64,000 nucleotides of DNA, taken from assembly GCA_036872755.1 (NCBI GenBank), contig JAVHNS010000011.1, positions 1,240,001 through 1,304,000 on the forward strand, read 5' to 3'. The notes under the pieces are model-generated. The model was not told where the DNA came from. It made no database searches and saw only the letters and a program-made list of their open reading frames with translations. The position numbers and the translations under genes are program-made. The stretch comes from Orbilia blumenaviensis. Lineage: Eukaryota; Ascomycota; Orbiliomycetes; Orbiliales; Orbiliaceae. Shown piece by piece: positions 38,385 through 50,668 of the stretch. Numbering within the stretch: position 1 is the first letter of the stretch; every line of letters begins with the position of its first letter.

Positions 38385-38935
38385 CTGTGCGCTTTGTATG
38401 TATTAGAAGTAGACGGTTTATTTTTCTTTTATCACCTCAGCGGAATATTCTTTTAAATCTGCTCGTTGGCGGACCAGGTCCCCCAGTTGATTCCAAGATG
38501 TGCAACCCAGTCCAACTGTTATGATGCAGGCTGGTGGACGTATGTCCATCTATACAACTGGCGATGGGTTTGGGGTTTCGTCAATCTTGTCGGGCCGGAT
38601 CTGTCGGCCGCGCAGTGCAGTTGTTAGCTTCACGATGCAACTCACGTACCAGAAATATTCCAGGCCGAAGGTCGGTGGGATATACCTCCCCAGTGGTAGC
38701 CTGGATAATGATGATGGAGATGAAGGTGAATGTTATAGGACTAAGATTAAGATGAAGAGGTTGCGCAATCGGGAAGCGCAGTGTCCTGATGATGTGGTGA
38801 TAGTATAAGTTTCAAACAACCGTTTTGCTTTATTATTTTATTTTATTTTTCTTCTTTTTAATTTTTTTCCTTTCCTTCATTCCTTCCTTTCCTTTCCTTA
38901 CCCCTTCCCCATGATTTTGTTTCTTCTTCCGTCCG

Positions 38936-38969
38936 GGCTGGCTGGCTGGTTGGCTGGCTGGCTGGCTGC
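38936..38969. repeat. (GGCT)n microsatellite, second copy
   Basis: GGCT units with one GGTT interruption, the same motif and orientation as the array at 38362. Confidence 0.9.
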
Positions 38970-41456
38970 TGTGGCTAGGGCAGCTGCTGCGCTGCAATGC
39001 TCATTTATTCAGATGCTAATTCTGGGTGATCGGGGTTCTCTGCACGTTAGATTCCGTGCAGGCAAAGCGTAGCTCATACATAATCTGGCGAGCTAAGTTA
39101 GCATGGAAAGCCCGTATTCCGGCCTTCCTTGCTTTCGTCAAAATGCACGTTTCGTTTCCCATCCTGTTCGGCTTCCATCTTGGCGGATGTGACCAACCAG
39201 TCAGGAGTCCCAGTTTCTTCCAATCTGGATTTTGAATTCACCGGAACGCGAAAGCAATTGCGCCGCACGTGAACCTGGTAAGGTCCTGATGCAATGGATC
39301 TTTAATCTGACATGTTAAAATAACGTGCTCTCATTTATCATGTCTTTGTTTCTTTTTTAGCTTCTTTTTAAATGATAATGTATGCAGGATTTAGAACGAA
39401 AATGACTGGCTCGCAGGCGTTTCCTTTGTGGGTATGTATCACCAGGCTCGTGCTTCGTTTTTTTGCTCTTGTGGAGCTCCACCAATGATTGGGCCTATCG
39501 ATATCGATGAGATAGTTAGATATCATCTAGCAGAATCGAAAACGGCCTAAAATTAATTCGGGGTTTAAATTTTTAATGTCAATATGCCTGTACTACGGCA
39601 TGTTTGGTATATATGGATGCATCAGTTAATTTAGAGAGGCAGGCAAGTAAGCAAGCAAGCAGACAGGCAGGCAAGCACGAGGTGTCACTGTCGCACACAT
39701 GTTCCGTACCTGCGCAGAGGCTTCGGAACTGCATGTCGATAGATAAGTTTGGCTAGTCAGATTTTGATTTTTTTTAGTTTGCTCGGACGGTAGATGGGCC
39801 AGCTGAATGATTAATGATTTTCAGATTAACAAGGTCTCGCTTTTAAAATACGCATAGTCGGACCGGTCAACTGATATAGCCTGATATTGGACGCTGTACG
39901 CGACCTGGCCATGGCGGGGTGGGGACAGGCCCAAAACGCTGAACAATCGTACCCCATATATTGCTGACTCCAGAACCCTGGTACACCCTCGGAGGGTCCT
40001 TTTTGGCTGAACTACTCAACCAAAGCTCGTTTCTTCATATTGATACCGGCGATATAGGGCAAATATAGAACGTTTGCTTTGCTTGTGAACGCATGTCCGC
40101 AGCGAATTTTTAAAAAATGATATACGCAAGCTGCGTTTCACAGGAAGATTGTATTTCAACATACGATCCTTCGGATTCCTGTCCGAGTTCACAGGTTCAA
40201 AGCGTTCCGTTTGGCGGAATTTGTGGACATGAGGAGGAATCGGAAAACGACGGTGGGAGAAAAAACCAAGGAAAACTTACCGAACCGAGAGATGCGGAGG
40301 AAGCGGATGGGGGTTATCCACTTGCACCTCAAAAGCTACGGCCTTGGAGGGTGGTCTGATACGGATTTCCAAAAGGGCTGCCCCAAATGGACCATGGTGG
40401 AAGCCAACCGTACCAACCGACCAAGTCCAAACGGAGCCCAAGCATGCCAGAGTGGAGCTGAAACCCTTTGCCCCCGAGGAGCCGAATTCCGCCCAGCGGT
40501 TCAAAAGAGAAGGGCAGTCCGCAGAGACTTCGGATGAATAGAAAAGCATCGTAACAATTGACAACCTCCACCAAACTCGAATCTTCAATACGAGGGGGAG
40601 GAGGCATATTATTCGTCTGACAGCGATGCTGCTCCTACCGTGGACCTAAACGATCGCTCGAGGTTAACAAGGTATACTCTGGTTGTAACTATCCTTCCCA
40701 GACCCTACCTTCCCATTCTCTTCCCTTCCCCTCGCTGTCAGGTCAGGTCAGGGCATGGGATAATCGATGCAAATGGCATGCGCAGGCGCTGAATATAGCA
40801 ACTTTCGGGGAGGGATGGTGCTTGAATTTGAAGAACTTACCAGCCAGGACGTCCGGACTGGTCAGGTATCGTCTGGAGTTAACGCCCGCCTCTCCGCCAG
40901 AGAAAATAAAATAACATAACCCATCATGCAATACTATGACCTCTGGAGGGAATCCGAGTCCATCTTGGTTGTGCTTGCGCATGCCCGTCGGTATCGTCGA
41001 CTAAGGATCAACCAGCCGCCTAGACCCGTCTGTCAGTTTTTATTAATTGTTTGGGTAAAACAGCTTCGGAGTATCACAGCAATGTTCCGAAGCCCAAAAC
41101 CCCCCAAATCCAACGTCAAGCCTGGATTGGCAGGCTGTTTGCTTTTTCAACTCCACCCACCCCAAACCAAATTAACCCAAACCTCACCTCTCCAACGGTT
41201 AACGCTGCCATCGACAGCGACTCTGCCAGGCTGAGGTCGTTCTCCATACAATCTAACGTTACGAGGGACATTCCGGTGGTCGATATTATCGCTATAGTCG
41301 ACGGACAATACGAGGGAGGCGGCGCAATCTCGTCATCCTGCGCCTGCGAGCTAGCTAGGGGTCTCTTTTTCGCCATTCTCGAATCGGTCCATACCGTCCA
41401 GCCATCCAGACATCCGGCCAGCCAGCCAGCCAGACCAGACCAGACCAGAATATACC

Positions 41457-44400
41457 ATGGCTACCACAGATGCAATCTCACTATCGCCTAAGATCAAAAG
41501 GCATAAGCAATACACCCTCGTGATCCCTCTAGATCTTCAACGGGACCGCGTTCTGCTAGGCTATAAGCTCCGAGGCTTCGGGCAGGGAAAGTGTACGTTT
41601 CAGATCCCCGAACGCATTCGGTATCAACCACCAGTCCGCAGTCTAGTTCTCTAGTCGCAATTCCAGCCCTTTCCGGCTTCTTCCTTTTTTTTTTTTTTTT
41701 TTTTTTTTAACCCTTCATATGATATCCCTAATATCCCTATTCCCCTATATTCCATACCAGATATATGCATTTTAACATGACGTTGATCTTATCACTAACC
41801 ATCTATAGCAAACTTCGTTTCCCTTAACTCCCATTTCTCCTCGTTTCGTGATTCTGGGTCAATTATCTCAATCAAATGGACAAAAGGAACAACGTCAAAT
41901 ATTCTCCGACGGGACCCTTGGTCTATCAAATGAACTCATGCATACTTCGTTTGATGCCATCACATGAGTGACCTGTAGTTCGACCCGTTTGGCAAAAAAG
42001 AACTTGGTGGAGCACTCAGGGTCGGCGACATGCCGTCAGCCCCCGGGAAAAGGCTGTCTACGAAAACCATACAATCACCATAAACGAGGAGAAGGGAGGA
42101 GAAGGGAAACGTCCGCTTTGCATTTTCTCATCGGATATAGACAATGGCTATGGCGGAAAAGTCGAGCCTAATGAAACCGTTATCGCTGCAGCGATTCGTG
42201 AACTCCACGAAGAGTCAGGACTTATCGTCGAAGAACCCGCCATGATTCAACGTGGGGTACTCTTGTTGGAGACTGTGGCAGACGACACTTCGCCAATACT
42301 CGAGATACATGTCTTTACGGTCGAAACATGGGAGGGGACGGAAACTGTGTACGTATTTCCCCCCTTGTCATTCTTTCCGCAGGCACCGTTGGACGTTTGT
42401 TTCTATCTGGGATAAGCTTTTTTGTCTATTCCGTCTACCCACCATCGTCATCTGATGCATCTGAGATTGCTTTCTGTTTATCTCGCTACCCATTGCAAGA
42501 TCCTACATGGGGATGTTGCAGCTTGACGTATCTGCGTTCAGGGCAATGGGTGCCTTTTTATCGAAAGCTCGAGTCAGCCTTGATTAAGCATGACTAGTCT
42601 CGATTCTCATTAATGTCCAATAAAGTTGTTTCACACAAACCCTCCAACCTCCTCTTCCTCAAGATCTGGCTTTCGGTATCAGAGATACCGGACTGGAACC
42701 AAGTGGATACCGACATGCTCGCTGAGCCAAATTGTCTCGCTACCCGAGTTCCAACCCTTGCAGTCACAAGTCCGTGATGGCGGTTTTACTTCCCTCTCTG
42801 TCTCTTCGCAAAACTCATTCAGCACCGTCGTCGGATGCAACGTGGATCTGAACCTAGCGCCTTGACAAAGAGGAATTGTGGGCCTTGCTGCCCTTATCCT
42901 TTATACCACATGGGCAACGCAGTTATATTCAACCGTCCGTATCAATTTCAAGGCGAACGCCCTCTTCGTACCCACTGCATGTCGAATGCATAAAGGACCC
43001 ACCAACCACATCGATGCATTTCAAGCTCTTGAGCAGCACAGGCCTGAATCTGCCTGCCTGACCAAACAAAAAATTAGATCATGGCAGTTCGCGTCCCATG
43101 AACTATATCTAGCTCAATCTGACGCAGGAGAACGAGGCAGCGGAAGCGGTAGAAGCTAGAAGGAAGCTATCGTCATGCACTCCTCCTCCTCTACATGGTT
43201 TTTCTAAGCATTTATTAAAGCTTTTAGTGTGACGGAGCTTTCGGTATCTTCCATTAACAGCCCCCCTAGCCACCCCTCCACACCCCTCCACACCGTCGGC
43301 TTTACTACCCTGATTGCTTTAAGCCTCAACCTCGTCGCTTGTTCTTTTTTACCCTTCTTACCCGATGTGACACATGCTTCCCCGGCCTTTTCGTTTCAGC
43401 ATCGAATAGATTAAAAATGCCTCGTGGGAGCTCACATGACTGGTGATTATTTTGAGGATAGTGTCTACGGATATACGCACCCTCGTATACACACTACTTC
43501 GCATTTACCTCCTCCCTTAACCCTGGGCAATATCTAACACCCCTTCCACCGGTTATGCAGATTGCCTAATATCATCTACGATTCCACCATTCGTCATGAT
43601 GGTCTGCGTGCGTGAATGGGCCGAGGCTAGCAAGCGAAGGACGTCAATGCCTGGAGATCTATATCTTTTCATCACATCGGTTTATTTTATTTTATTTTTT
43701 TAATTATATTTTTTTTTACTATTTTTTATTTTTTTTTTATACACCGAAGAGCTCCTTCCGTCTTATGATCCACTTCAAGGGATCGCATTTCCCACCCAGC
43801 TTCTTTCGTCTTTCGCCGAAATTCCTTCCAGATGGGATTGTTTTTAGATGTGATATGATATGATACGATATGATATGATACGATACGCACACATATGCCC
43901 CCTCTACGCATCTTCTTCCTTGCTGCTTTTTATTACAACCTCATGCATGGCTTACATTCCAACACCTGGACACTGTCTTCCCCGCCTAAATCAACCCCCT
44001 CCCCTGCGTCTACCTCATCATGAAAGAAAAGAAGAAAAGAAATTCAGCTGTACAGCTGTATTTCAAAGCTCATCTATATCTATTCTACTCTATTCTACAC
44101 TATAAACGTTTTTTTTAAAAAAAAAAAAGAAACTGATTACTAACACACATTTTATCATCCTTGTTCCCCCTCCAATATGCATAGGACCGAAGAAATGACC
44201 CCCCACTGGTTCTCACTTTCAAAGTCTTTAGCTACCCCCACGCCATCAACCACCTCACGAGCCGGATCTATCCCTCCTTCGTCCCTATCTTCCTCATCCG
44301 CAGCAGCAGCTATCACAGCCACGCAAAGGAGAGAAGACGAGGTCGAAGTAGTAGTAGCAGAAGAAGTAGCAGGAGAAGAAGGAGCACATGACCTCCCTCC

Positions 44401-44800
44401 CATCCCGTATTTCCAAATGTGGGAGGAGTCACGGGTCTGGATGCCCCAGTTGCTACGACACGTCTCCAAAGGGGAGTATGAAGTATACGACACCATATCA
44501 ACCATACCAGCGCCGTCGACGCCACTGCCGCCGCCGCCGTCGTCGGAGGGTCCTCCTCCGGTGGTGGTGGTGCCCAATGAAGCTAATAGTAATAACAATA
44601 ATAATAATAACAACAGCAGCAGCGAAAAGAAGAAATACTTCATCCACCACGTGCAATTTGTCGGAGGAACGGATATGGACGCTGTAGACGGCGGTGAGTA
44701 TAGCGTTTGGCATGGAATGGGCCCCCGGCTGCTGGACTGGGTTGGTGAATTGCCGGCTGGGGAGTGGGAGGAGAGGAGGAGCTTTGTGCGGTATCCTTAA
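41457..44800 (+). CDS. Nudix hydrolase, MTH1/NUDT1 type (8-oxo-dGTP diphosphatase)
   Basis: Expected to hydrolyse oxidised purine nucleoside triphosphates and so protect DNA from 8-oxoguanine. Exons 41457-41592, 42141-42348 and 44185-44800 give 960 nt, 319 residues. The N-terminus KQYTLVIPLDLQRDRVLLGY is followed by KLRGFGQGKYNGYGGKVEP. The Nudix box is complete (G-x5-E-x7-R-E-L-x-E-E-x-G-L: GKVEPNETVIAAAIRELHEE, then SGL). The substrate-loop half is in exon 3: TEEMTPHWFSL and IPYFQMWEESRVWMPQLLRH. Phases close exactly (Tyr codon at junction 1, Val at junction 2), and ACTAAC precedes the second acceptor. Oddities are a 1836-nt second intron, a first intron of 548 nt, and two low-complexity insertions in exon 3 (Ser/Ala/Glu-rich; then poly-Pro, poly-Val and poly-Asn). 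These make the protein about twice the usual 156-180 residues. Confidence 0.87.
41676..41709. repeat. Poly-T tract inside first Nudix intron
   Basis: A run of about 30 T within the 548-nt intron of the Nudix gene, read directly. Confidence 0.85.
42626..43159 (+). pseudogene. Open frame interrupted once, nested in the long Nudix intron
   Basis: One reading frame runs for about 178 codons through the 1836-nt intron with a single in-frame TGA at 42863-42865. The surrounding CCTTGACAA would be CGA-like before a C-to-T change. The second half reads IVGLAALILYTTWATQLYST and onward without further stops. I recognise no family. It may be a decayed nested gene or insertion, or simply a chance open frame in pyrimidine-rich DNA. 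Confidence 0.2.
43851..43887. repeat. GATAT/GATAC microsatellite
   Basis: Interspersed GATAT and GATAC pentamers, directly visible, inside the long intron of the Nudix gene. Confidence 0.85.
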
Positions 44801-46623
44801 TTCTAAACGAAGAAAAAAAGGGTGGTTAGTTGAGGTTGCTAAACTGGCTGTCCTTCTCGTCGTCCTTTCTTTTTCGTCGTCGTTCGTCGTTCATCGTTCG
44901 TTCGTCGTCGTCCCCCCCCCCCTTCTTCTTCTTCTCACTCTGATAGGCTTTCTTCTCATCGTTGCGTTTCCCATTTGGGAGCACAGACGGTATGAGGCTT
45001 AACGTATACACTTACAAAGCCGTGAACCGCCATCAAGAATAAAATATGCCATATAGATTTCTTAGAGTATCAACTAGAACAAATAATAACAATAACCAGA
45101 CTGTCATAACTTTCAAAACTCAAAACTCAAACCTTGGGGAAAAGAGAGAAAAAAAAACCTCCGTCCCCTAAATCTCCGCCTCGTAGCCTCTCCTTGTCCC
45201 ATGCAGTAGCAGTAGTGATTATGGTACTCCTTTCCACACACCTACATACCAGCCTCGGTCAGTCCCAGACATCAGTCGGCTACAAGTGTCATACACATCA
45301 TACCATATCCGAAAACTAGAGAGCTGTCCCCTCCTCTAATAGCTTAATCGACATCAGCTACGTACACGTATACGCAATAATCCAACCCTATAGTTTCGTT
45401 TCTGAACTCCAGAAACTTCTGCTACAAATACACGTATATATTATTGAATACTACCCAACTATCTACTACCTCCCCAAATTATAATTATAATTTACAACCC
45501 AAAGCCGGGCCCTCTAAACGTTCAAAAACCAATTTTCTTCGATGATTCCATTGATTCATGATCTCAGAAGTCGAAGTCTATATATTATACCTTCCCCCCC
45601 CCCCCCCCCCCTGCTTCTTCTTCTTTAAGTTTACATACCTGTATACTACCTACCTACATACCTACCTATGTATACCCAGTTCAGATGATTGCGATAGTCA
45701 TAACCAATTTAAACTTGAGAGTATTACATGTATGCGATATCTCATCGTTATAGAATCCCTCCCAGCTGGGCCAGCTAAACCTGGCCAAAATCAATTAAAT
45801 ACAATACAATACAATAAAAATACTTACCAACCAACCAGCATATGCACATATCTAAGCTATATATTCAGTATCGATACTTGATACTTTGATACTTGATATT
45901 CTAGTATCGATATCTACCCTCCCGCAGTTACAGCCGTAGCCACCCTCCATCTCAATCTCAATCTCCATCCTCCAATCCTCGATCTCTAGATCGGTAATTC
46001 TCTATAAGGAACTAGACATACAGTAGACCATATTTATTTTTTCCTCTACTACTACTACTACCTAGGTACCTATATACCCCCCCTTTTCTCAACCCTACCA
46101 ATCGCCTATGGTAATAACAACATAATTCTTCATGATCATGGTCCATCAGTCTATAAAAAAAACACACACAAAACCAGCCAATTGCAACCAACCAACCCAG
46201 AGCCACTCGGTGAAGTACCTAGCTTCGGTATTATTCCTCCCCCTCCCCCATCCTCCCCTCATCTCCATTGTACAATAAAAAAAAAATAAACAATCATAAG
46301 AACAAGGAGAAACTATACATATGAATTTTTTTTAAAATAGAGAAAGAGGAAAAACAAAAAACGCCGGCGTAGAATGAAAGTGATAAGAAAAAATGCAACA
46401 AAAACAACAACAAAAACCACTACAATCAGAAGAGAGAAGAAAAAAAAAACGCTAAAACCGGAGTATTTCACATGAGACGCATTTCACCCACCAGCCACCA
46501 TTCTAGACTTAAAAAAAAAAAAAAAAAAAAAGAAATCGATAAAAGAAAAAAAAGAGAGGAGAGAAAGTGCTTTTGAACGAGGCTCTGAAACGATAACCAG
46601 AGAGATCAGAATCAAGATCAAGA
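44801..46623. other. Intergenic between convergent genes
   Basis: Microsatellite-rich: CGT-rich runs near 44870-44910, a C run at 45594-45611, TACC-type repeats near 45640-45670 and poly-A at about 46511-46531. No coding evidence. Confidence 0.6.
45594..45611. repeat. Poly-C tract, 18 nt
   Basis: An uninterrupted C run read directly from the sequence. Confidence 0.92.
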
Positions 46624-49271
46624 TCAACTAATCTCCATCCCCTCCCCATCATCAGCCTCCCCCACCGCCTCCCCTCCAAACCCATACCCACCGCTCCCCC
46701 CACCACCACCAATCTCCAACTCCTCCCCTCCCAAAATCCTTCCTTCAACATCAATCTCCTCAAACAGCTCCAACATAGCCTTCTTACTCAACTTTCTAAA
46801 CCCCTCACTTCTAACAACCCTCCCCCAATGCATCATACAATACCTCGCAGCTTTACTTCTCAAAAGATTCTCCCCAGCAACACCAGCACGTTCCCATATC
46901 CCCGCTGCCGTATCGACGTCCAACTCCTTGTTGATACGGCCGAGACATAGCGCGCGTAGACGTGGGATGTTGTAGATGTTACTCATGACGAGCAGGCCGC
47001 CTACCGTTGCTAAGCCCGTGCAGAACGGCGATGGCGCGACGCTGTCCGTATATAGATAGTATAAGAAAGCTTTAACAACGCTGTATGGTTCCGGGATGTG
47101 TAGCCTCCCCGTGTGGAATTCGGCCATTTTGGCGGCGTAGAGACGTTGGAAGTGAGGCCAGCGGCTGAGGAGGATGAGTTTGTGAACGTGGATGGCGGGG
47201 GATATGGATGGATCGATCGCGGTTGTTGAGTTAAGACTGGTAGCGGATGATGATGATGGTGATTGTTGAGTTATGAGTCCCGTGCTGTTGCTGGTGATTC
47301 CCGTCATAGCCATGCTGCCGCTTTGACTGGCTAGAGATGGAGAGGAGCCCCGTGGATGTGGAACCATGGCCCAGAGAGCTTCTTCGTCATCGCCGCAGTA
47401 GTTGTCGTTTAAAGCGGTGACGATGAAATCGCCTGACGAGACGTCGTCGAACATCGTTGCTATGTCGAATCCTATCGTGCCGGGTCCGCCCAGTTCTCCT
47501 TCCTTGCGCTCGGGTGTGACGCCGTACCGGCGAAGGTCGATCGGGAGTATGTCACTAAGATACTCCGACTCTTGGCCTTCTTCTTCGGTGGGGCATCCGA
47601 TGAGGTATGCGGTTGTGGAGTCGTGGGAGATGGCGAGGTAGTGCCAGCGGTAGTTGGCGTTGACGAAGACGTCTTCGCCGTCGGCGAGGTGTTTCCAGAC
47701 GAGGCTGTCGAGGTCGAGGGCGGATAAGGAGGTTTCGTGGTCACGGATGGTGTTAGCAGCGGTGACGAAGTCCAGGAGGGTATTGTTGCAGAAGTGGTGG
47801 AAGTGGTTCCCCGCGGTCTCGATGGGGACGTCAGCCCCTCTGACGAAACGGACGGCATTGACGGATCCCGGAGCGAAGGGGTTTACCGTCTGGCGCATGG
47901 GGGATGGGAAGCGGTTCTGGGAAGAGTTGGATTGGATGGTAGCAGCGAGGTGGTTCGGGGTGTGACGTTCTTTACGCGAATGGCGGGGGTCGCCACCGAG
48001 GCCTCCTCCAAAGCCGGTTTGGGAGAGCTGCGGGGTGAGGGCGTTGACGGATTTCCAGGTGGGGTGTTCGGAGAAGTCGAGCCAGCAGAGCTCACCGGTG
48101 CGGTCCATCTCCTGGGTGAGCCCACCGAAGACGTAGAGACGGTTCTTGTAGACCCAGCTGGTGTGGTCGAAGCGGCCGACGAACTTCCAGGCGCGGCTCC
48201 AGGTCATGGTGTTGAGGTCAAGGTAGACGAGGTCGTCGAGGACGCCGGAGCCGTTGTTGCCGCCGATGACGTAGAGCTTGTCATCGTGAAGGCAGACGGA
48301 GTGGCGGGAGCGGCCGCGGGGGATGGGACCGGAGATCTGGGGCTGGGACCAGGTGGAGGTGGTGATGTCGAAGAGGTAGACGTCGGCGAGGTAGACTCTA
48401 TTTTCGTTCTCGCCGCCGAAGACGATCAGCTTGTTATCGCGCCAGTACGTGGTCGTGTGGCCTGTATGTTATTACAATCCATCCGTTAATGAAGACGCCA
48501 ACAGATAGTAATGATAATGATGAGAGGGAGGAGGGGGATAGAAGACTGACCCATGCGGACAGAAGGGATCTCGCCATAGTTGTCGACGAGGGTCCAGGTG
48601 AAGGTCGACAGGTCGAGCCGCAGGACGTGATTATACACTACACAAACACACACTCAACCGTTAGCCACAACCATCAATCCGTCAATCCATCCATACATAC
48701 ACCCATCCATACGTCTTCGAGGTGTATATTGAGAGGAATGCAGCCTGGAGGAGATGGAATATAAAAATGTTACCTTCGTCGGTGAACTGGTCGAAGCCAC
48801 CGAAGGCGATTATCGTGTTGTCGGGGCAGCCGGTGACAGACGCATTGACGAGACAGGCCGGGCGTCCTCCTATACCTCAATCGCATTTCCCCGGCGGTTA
48901 GCAAGATTTACTCCCTTCAAATACGGTATCGCAGGTAAGACATGGTAGAATGAAATGTAATGGAGTGTGATGTGATGCGATGCGATGTTGATGTATTGTG
49001 GTATATAGGATGTTTGCACGGTAGATCGACAGGGGTAAGCTGGTGAGCTATAGCTTGTCGCCCTATAGGTTATAGCTGTAGAGGGTGTATATACATATAT
49101 ACCTAGGTATATATAGTATATAAGAGGGATTGAGGAGGGAATGCATGTATAGGAGGGGATAGGTGGGTATATACCTTTTGTGCGGAAGGCTTTGGGCTTG
49201 TACGGCCCGAGCTGAATGTCGGCCGGAGCAGGAGCAGCCACAACAGGCGGAGCTCCAAACATCATCGCCAT
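46624..49271 (-). CDS. Kelch-repeat and BTB domain protein (Ral2-like)
   Basis: Exons 49175-49271, 48774-48869, 48551-48637 and 46624-48461 (introns 305, 136 and 89 nt) give 705 residues. The first about 230 residues are Kelch blades with the usual Gly-Gly turns and spaced Trp: TIIAFGGFDQFTDE, FTWTLVDNYGEIPSVRMGHT, NKLIVFGGENENR, KLYVIGGNNGSG and NRLYVFGGLTQEMDRTGELC. A BTB fold follows from about residue 430 (MFDDVSSGDFIVTALND). It is interrupted by a Ser/Thr-rich insertion of about 65 residues before VHKLILLSRWPHFQ and the final FLYYLYTDSV. The C-terminus ends in a Gly-rich, acidic tail. This arrangement is known from Schizosaccharomyces Ral2, which acts in Ras1 signalling, and from Kelch-BTB adaptors. 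A Ras-pathway or ubiquitin-adaptor role is inferred. The leader just upstream of the ATG is a long purine tract on the coding strand. Confidence 0.9.
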
Positions 49272-49345
49272 TCTCTTCTCTTTCTCTTCTCTTCTCCCTT
49301 TCTTTTTCTTTCTTTCTCTTCCCTTTCTTTTTTCGGTACCCTCCT
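49272..49345 (-). promoter_or_regulatory. Purine-rich 5' leader of the Kelch-BTB gene
   Basis: About 70 nt immediately upstream of the ATG are almost all A/G on the coding strand (C/T on +). Such tracts are common in fungal leaders and promoters. Function is inferred from position only. Confidence 0.4.
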
Positions 49346-50600
49346 CTTCTGTTTGTGTTCTCTATCAGCACCGGTATGGGAGATGCGTATGCGTAGGTCG
49401 CTGTGAGTGTATGTCGGGGAGGTATCAGAGGTAGGTAGGCTAGGTAGGTATAGTATTCGGTGGGTAATAGTGTTGTTGGTGGGTAGGTGTAGGTGGGTAG
49501 GTAGCTTGTAGCTTGGATGGAGTGGACCCCTTCCCTTTTCCCCTTCCCCTTTCCCCGGGAGCGAGCAAAGATATCAACAGACAGGTCTGGATTAGCTAAG
49601 CACCGAGGTACCGACCCGGTAGCAGTTACTAGGAGCTATACAAGAGGATCCAAAGGGCCACAAAGGGCCAAAGGGGGGGGCAAAGAAGGATAAAGAGAGA
49701 GAGCGCGCGCGCGTGTATGTTTGTATCGACTGGGAGAGTAGTGTATAGCTACCTAGTATGGTACAGACCATGAGTTACCGACCACGCCAAAAATAAGTAC
49801 TGTGACAAACTACATACATTCAATTCACGAACAATAACAAAAGGCCTGAAAAAAAAAATTTAAAATTTTTTTAGCTTGAAAAAATATGATTACTATAATA
49901 CTAGTACTGACTAACCAAGTACCAGGTAGTAACGAATAAATCAATGACATCAACATCGATTCGAAAGCTAAATTAATCAATACTGGCAAAATAAAACCAT
50001 CTACTATTAATTATATATTATTGGTTACTTATATCGTTTACGAATAGCACGTATATATACACGGCGTAGGAAAGAATAAATTCGATGGGGTCAGAGCTAG
50101 GTTATGCTTGCTCTGGGGTCTCTTATGATCGTCGATCTTACAAAAACGGATCGTGATTACATAAGCAGGATCACGTGCTCTATGCTATTTGAATCTCGAA
50201 GTTCCAACAATTAGGTAGGTACCTAGGTAGGTATATACAAAACAGGTTGACTACGATAATTGCTTTGCAAGATCATTTACTAGGTCAGCAGCTGTCGAGT
50301 TATGGCAGTAATAGTGTCAATAATAATCACAACTTGACGTCAGAGCGGATATCTCCACATTCGCTTCACAACTACAACACAAGCGAGGCGTAAATGTGTT
50401 AATTTTTCACAATTATGCTTACATTAGGTATGCAGGCCCTGTACCCTAGATGCCCGTAACATCTCTATTATTTAATAGCCATGTAAATAAGCTCTCTACC
50501 CCCCCAGCCCCCACTTAATAGAAGTACCTACCTAGGTATTTTATCTATTATCCCAAGCATACTACATTATCTCTCCAGGGGCGGCGGAGTATCAGGCATA
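49346..50600. other. Intergenic, A+T-rich, no supported gene
   Basis: The promoter side of the Kelch-BTB gene. It contains GGTA/TACC repeats, a GCGC dinucleotide run near 49704 and A+T-rich unique sequence. No frame over 60 codons looks coding. Confidence 0.55.
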
Positions 50601-50668
50601 TGGTGGAGATCAGTTCAGGTATATATATATACAATATTGCAAATGTCGACAGAAGAGATCCGTGAATT

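Larger units (their letters stand above)
36829..41456. other. Intergenic, 4.6 kb without a supported gene
   Basis: Long 5' region of the transcription factor plus the promoter side of the Nudix gene. It holds two GGCT arrays, scattered poly-A/T runs and frames up to about 170 codons with no recognisable content (for example 37462-37965 + and 40211-40537 +). Confidence 0.5.
46059..50538. repeat. Dispersed TACCTAGGTA palindromes around the Kelch gene
   Basis: The perfect 10-bp palindrome TACCTAGGTA occurs at 46059-46068, 49100-49109, 50220-50229 and 50529-50538. It is accompanied by many partial TACC/GGTA tetramers (45640-45670, 49430-49450, 50690-50700). I did not notice it in the first 45 kb. 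It could be a regulatory motif or microsatellite drift. Confidence 0.6.

Noticed and set aside
41051..41491. 146-codon + strand frame overlapping the start of the Nudix gene
   Set aside because: It overlaps a conserved coding start in another frame and its end is made by CCAGCCAG repeats; probably 5' leader.
47737..48489. 250-codon + strand frame
   Set aside because: It is antisense to the Kelch-BTB exon, and its Val/Glu/Gly-rich composition is the complement of that coding sequence.
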